Shown: positions 61,925 to 64,000 of the stretch, one piece after another
Numbering within the stretch: position 1 is the stretch's first letter
Layout of the letters: each line of letters begins with the position of its first letter
Assembly: GCF_030551255.1 (NCBI RefSeq)
Contig: NZ_CP130630.1
Span: 11,159,001-11,223,000 of the forward strand
Source: Streptomyces sp. NL15-2K
Lineage (GTDB): Bacteria; Actinomycetota; Actinomycetes; Streptomycetales; Streptomycetaceae
Direction of reading: 5' to 3'
Length of the DNA stretch: 64,000 nt
Notes under the pieces: model-generated
Told to the model about the DNA's origin: nothing
The model's input: only the letters and a program-made list of their open reading frames with translations
Databases searched by the model: none
Program-made: the position numbers and the translations under genes

Positions 61925-62628
61925 ATGCGACAAGGCGACAGAACCGCACTGGTCACCGGCGGAGCACGCGGAATCGGCATGGAGATATGCCGACAGCTCG
62001 CGGACCGGGGGCTGCGGGTCCTGGTCGGGGCGCGAAGAGGGAGGCGGCCGAGGAGGCCTGCCGCGCCATCGGTCCGGCGGCGCTGCCGCTGGCCCTGGAC
62101 GTGACCTCCGCGAAAAGCGTCACCGACGCGGTCCGGGAGGCCGGGAAGCTGACCGGCGGGATCGACGTCCTGGTGAACAACGCGGGAGTGTCCCTGGACG
62201 GCGAGCTACGGCCCCCGTACCTCGACGAGGAGCTCCTGCGCACGACCCTGGACACGAACTTCACGGGCGCCTGGCGCATGGCGCAAGCGGTCGTGCCGGG
62301 CATGGTGGAGGCCGGCTACGGACGGGTCGTCAACGTCACCAGTTCCTACGGCTCGCTCGCGCTGATGGACTCCGGCCGCCACCCGGCCTACCGGATCTCC
62401 AAGACCGCCCTCAACGCCCTGACCCGGATGCTCGCGGCCGAACTGGCGGGCACCGGCGTCCTGGTCAACGCCGCCGACCCGGGCTGGACGCGCAGCGGCA
62501 TGGGCGGCCCGTCCGCGCCGCGCGGTCCGGAAGTCGGCGCGGACACCCCGGTCTGGCTTGCGACCCTGCCCGAGGGCGACGGGACGACGGGCGGGCTGTT
62601 CGCCGAACGCGAGCCCCTGCCCTGGTGA
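61925..62628 (+). pseudogene. SDR family oxidoreductase, frameshifted
   Basis: From ATG 61925 (ribosome site GGAGGA nine bases before) the frame gives MRQGDRTALVTGGARGIGME, the SDR cofactor motif TGGARGIG, but stops at a TGA at 62102 after 59 residues. The rest of the protein (EACRAIGPAALPLALDV, VNNAGVSLDGE, the catalytic triad in NVTSSYGSLALMDSGRHPAYRISK) is in the next frame from about 62035 to 62628. Adding one base after GGGGCGCG restores VLVGARKREAAEEACR without a break. Either a recent one-base deletion or a sequence error. Confidence 0.8.
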
Positions 62629-62634
62629 ACCGCC

Positions 62635-63291
62635 TCAGGCGGACGCGGTGGTCGGCTTCTGCTCGGCGGCGACGATACGCAGCGCCAGCGACCTGACCGC
62701 CTCCTGCACGGACCGGGAGGGCAGCTGGGACAGCGGCCCTCCCTCCGTCCGCAAAGCGGTGACCAGAATGGTCGTACTGATCAGCGTGCGCACCGCGAGC
62801 GCCTGCGCCGCGTGCCGTGACTTGGCCGCCCGGGGACTGCGCGTGGTGCCCTCCGGCAGGTAGTCGTACGCCCGCTGGATGTGCCGCTGCTCGAACTCGT
62901 CCCGCAACACCTTGATGTTGCCGTTGGCCGAGGCGATCTGCACCTGGTACAGCCGGGCCTCCTCCGGGTTCCGCTCCACCCAGTCCCACACCGCGTCGAT
63001 GACCCGCAGCAGACCCTCCGCACTCCCCGGTTCGGTCTCCGGCCGGGCCGCCTCCACCACCGCGTTCAGCTGGTCGAAGACCCGCCGCATGGCGAGTTCG
63101 AGCAGCTCCTCCTTGCCGTCGAAGTGGTAGTAGACGGCCGTGGGCACGACCTGGGCCTCGTCCGCGATGTCCTGGATGCTGGTCTCCGCGAATCCGTTGC
63201 GGCCGAACACCCGTACGGCGGCGGTGATGATGTGCTGCCGCCGCGAGGGCCGGTGGGCGGGCTGCTTGCCGTTCTGCGTGGTGGCCATCAT
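62635..63291 (-). CDS. TetR/AcrR family transcriptional regulator
   Basis: A 218-residue repressor. The HTH is QHIITAAVRVFGRNGFAETSIQDIADEAQVVPTAVYYHFDGKEELLELA. The C-terminal domain (DQLNAVVEAARPET, RVIDAVWDWVERNPEEARLYQVQIASANGNIKVLRDEFEQRH) belongs to the group associated with lipid and steroid degradation. It is convergent with the SDR and probably controls this island with the second TetR head to head. A pair of ATGs, 63291 and 63288, is available. Confidence 0.92.
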   Translation of the reverse strand: MMATTQNGKQPAHRPSRRQHIITAAVRVFGRNGFAETSIQDIADEAQVVPTAVYYHFDGKEELLELAMRRVFDQLNAVVEAARPETEPGSAEGLLRVIDAVWDWVERNPEEARLYQVQIASANGNIKVLRDEFEQRHIQRAYDYLPEGTTRSPRAAKSRHAAQALAVRTLISTTILVTALRTEGGPLSQLPSRSVQEAVRSLALRIVAAEQKPTTASA

Positions 63292-63431
63292 GCTCCCTGG
63301 CGGCTGCCGTGACCCCGCGTCTGCGGGCCCTGTCCACTGCCCATGCTATCCAGTAACTCCGCCGGGCCGATGACATAACTCCTGCTACGTATGTGCAGTC
63401 GGAGGACGAAGACCCCGGCATACTTGACACC

Positions 63432-64000
63432 ATGACGACATCCGGAGCTCGCGCCGCCCACCGTCCTTCGCGCAAGCAGTGGGTGATCGAAGCGGCCACG
63501 GAACTGTTCGCCACCCAGTCGCCGGACGAGGTCACGGTGGCCGACATCGCCGCTCGTGCGGAGATGACCTCGGCAGCGGTGTACTACCACTTCTCCTCCA
63601 AGGACAAGGTCCTGGTGGAAGGGATGCGGGTGTTCGCCACCGCGCTGCGCGAACAGCTGCACGCGCTCACGCAGGCCCACGCGCCCGGCACGCCCGTCGG
63701 ACCGGCCGTCACCGCGCTGGTGGCCTGGCTGGGCGAACACCGGTCCGCCGCCACCGTGTTCTTCACGTCCTCGGCCGGCATGAGCCAGGAGGCGGAGGCG
63801 CTGCGCCACGAGAGCCGGACGCAGTTGCTGGAGGAACTGGTCCGGCTGACCCGCAAGGCCCGTGAGTCGACCTCCGACGCGGAGGCGGCGGTCGTCGCCC
63901 TGGGCCTGCTGTCGCTGCTGGAGACCGCGGCGATCTCGCAGGTCCGCGGGGACGACGTCTACCGCTCGCTCGGACACCGCTCCTTCGTCCGCGAGGTCGG
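63432..64000 (+). CDS. TetR/AcrR family transcriptional regulator, 3' end missing
   Basis: The first 189 residues are in the window. The HTH is QWVIEAATELFATQSPDEVTVADIAARAEMTSAAVYYHFSSKDKVLVEGM. The ligand domain runs to the right edge (VVALGLLSLLETAAISQVRGDDVYRSL). No Shine-Dalgarno sequence is present. CATACT ends seven bases before the ATG, as in leaderless genes. It is divergent from the other TetR gene across about 140 bp, which carries two copies of TAACTCC 22 bp apart. Confidence 0.9.
   Translation, partial: MTTSGARAAHRPSRKQWVIEAATELFATQSPDEVTVADIAARAEMTSAAVYYHFSSKDKVLVEGMRVFATALREQLHALTQAHAPGTPVGPAVTALVAWLGEHRSAATVFFTSSAGMSQEAEALRHESRTQLLEELVRLTRKARESTSDAEAAVVALGLLSLLETAAISQVRGDDVYRSLGHRSFVREV

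Overview
The window is chromosomal DNA of a high-GC actinomycete, almost certainly a Streptomyces. The G+C content is very high, GTG and TTG starts are common, many gene pairs overlap by the four bases ATGA, and most families have close streptomycete relatives (DUF6332, DUF2617/DUF4247/DUF350, SCO3242-type prenyltransferase, mycothiol-dependent maleylpyruvate isomerase). I see no rRNA, tRNA, CRISPR array, phage module or complete insertion sequence. The only mobile element I can support is a 196-bp MITE-like insert at 60054-60249.

Layout. 1-5.6 kb: the end of an oligopeptide-type ABC ATPase, then a kinase-like protein, a metallo-beta-lactamase-fold hydrolase and an M20 dipeptidase on the minus strand, and a geranylgeranyl-reductase-type flavoprotein. 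5.5-11.2 kb: a series of regulator/target pairs. These are a TetR regulator divergent from an F420-type nitroreductase with an array of operator-like palindromes, a NarL-type two-component system, and a MarR regulator divergent from a drug-efflux MFS pump. 11.2-18.2 kb: housekeeping and accessory enzymes, and a MerR regulator divergent from a methyltransferase. 18.2-22.1 kb: a broken Pro-rich N-terminal protein gene, then DUF2617, a DUF4247 lipoprotein, a DUF350 membrane protein and a membrane-anchored spermidine-synthase-like protein. 22.1-27 kb: a sigma54-activator-like regulator divergent from a flavin monooxygenase, followed by a YceI-domain protein.

27-39 kb is a plant-glycan locus: a LacI regulator, GH27, GH51 and GH38 glycosidases, a sugar ABC importer (two permeases and a binding lipoprotein) and a divergent ROK regulator. 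Candidate LacI and ROK operators sit on the promoters. 39.2-46.7 kb holds a periplasmic glycerophosphodiesterase and, divergently, a six-gene Ebo-type 'metabolite traffic' operon closed by a strong terminator. 46.7-52.4 kb is a five-gene minus-strand operon for a four-carbon acid sugar (threonate/erythronate type): GntR regulator, DUF1537 kinase, class II aldolase, dehydrogenase and GntP permease. Related TCTGACG-rich repeats lie before its first and fourth genes.

52.5-64 kb is a CoA-ester catabolic island. It contains a fructosamine-kinase-family protein, two dissimilar acyl-CoA dehydrogenases, a PaaG-like enoyl-CoA isomerase/hydratase, a small protein translationally coupled to a pyruvate-phosphate-dikinase homologue with an apparently ruined ATP-grasp half, a DUF35 protein with a thiolase-like partner, a frameshifted SDR and two head-to-head TetR regulators (the last one cut by the window edge). 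The best candidates for new biology are the dikinase-like pair inside this island, the Ebo operon, and the lipoprotein/DUF350/aminopropyltransferase membrane cluster.
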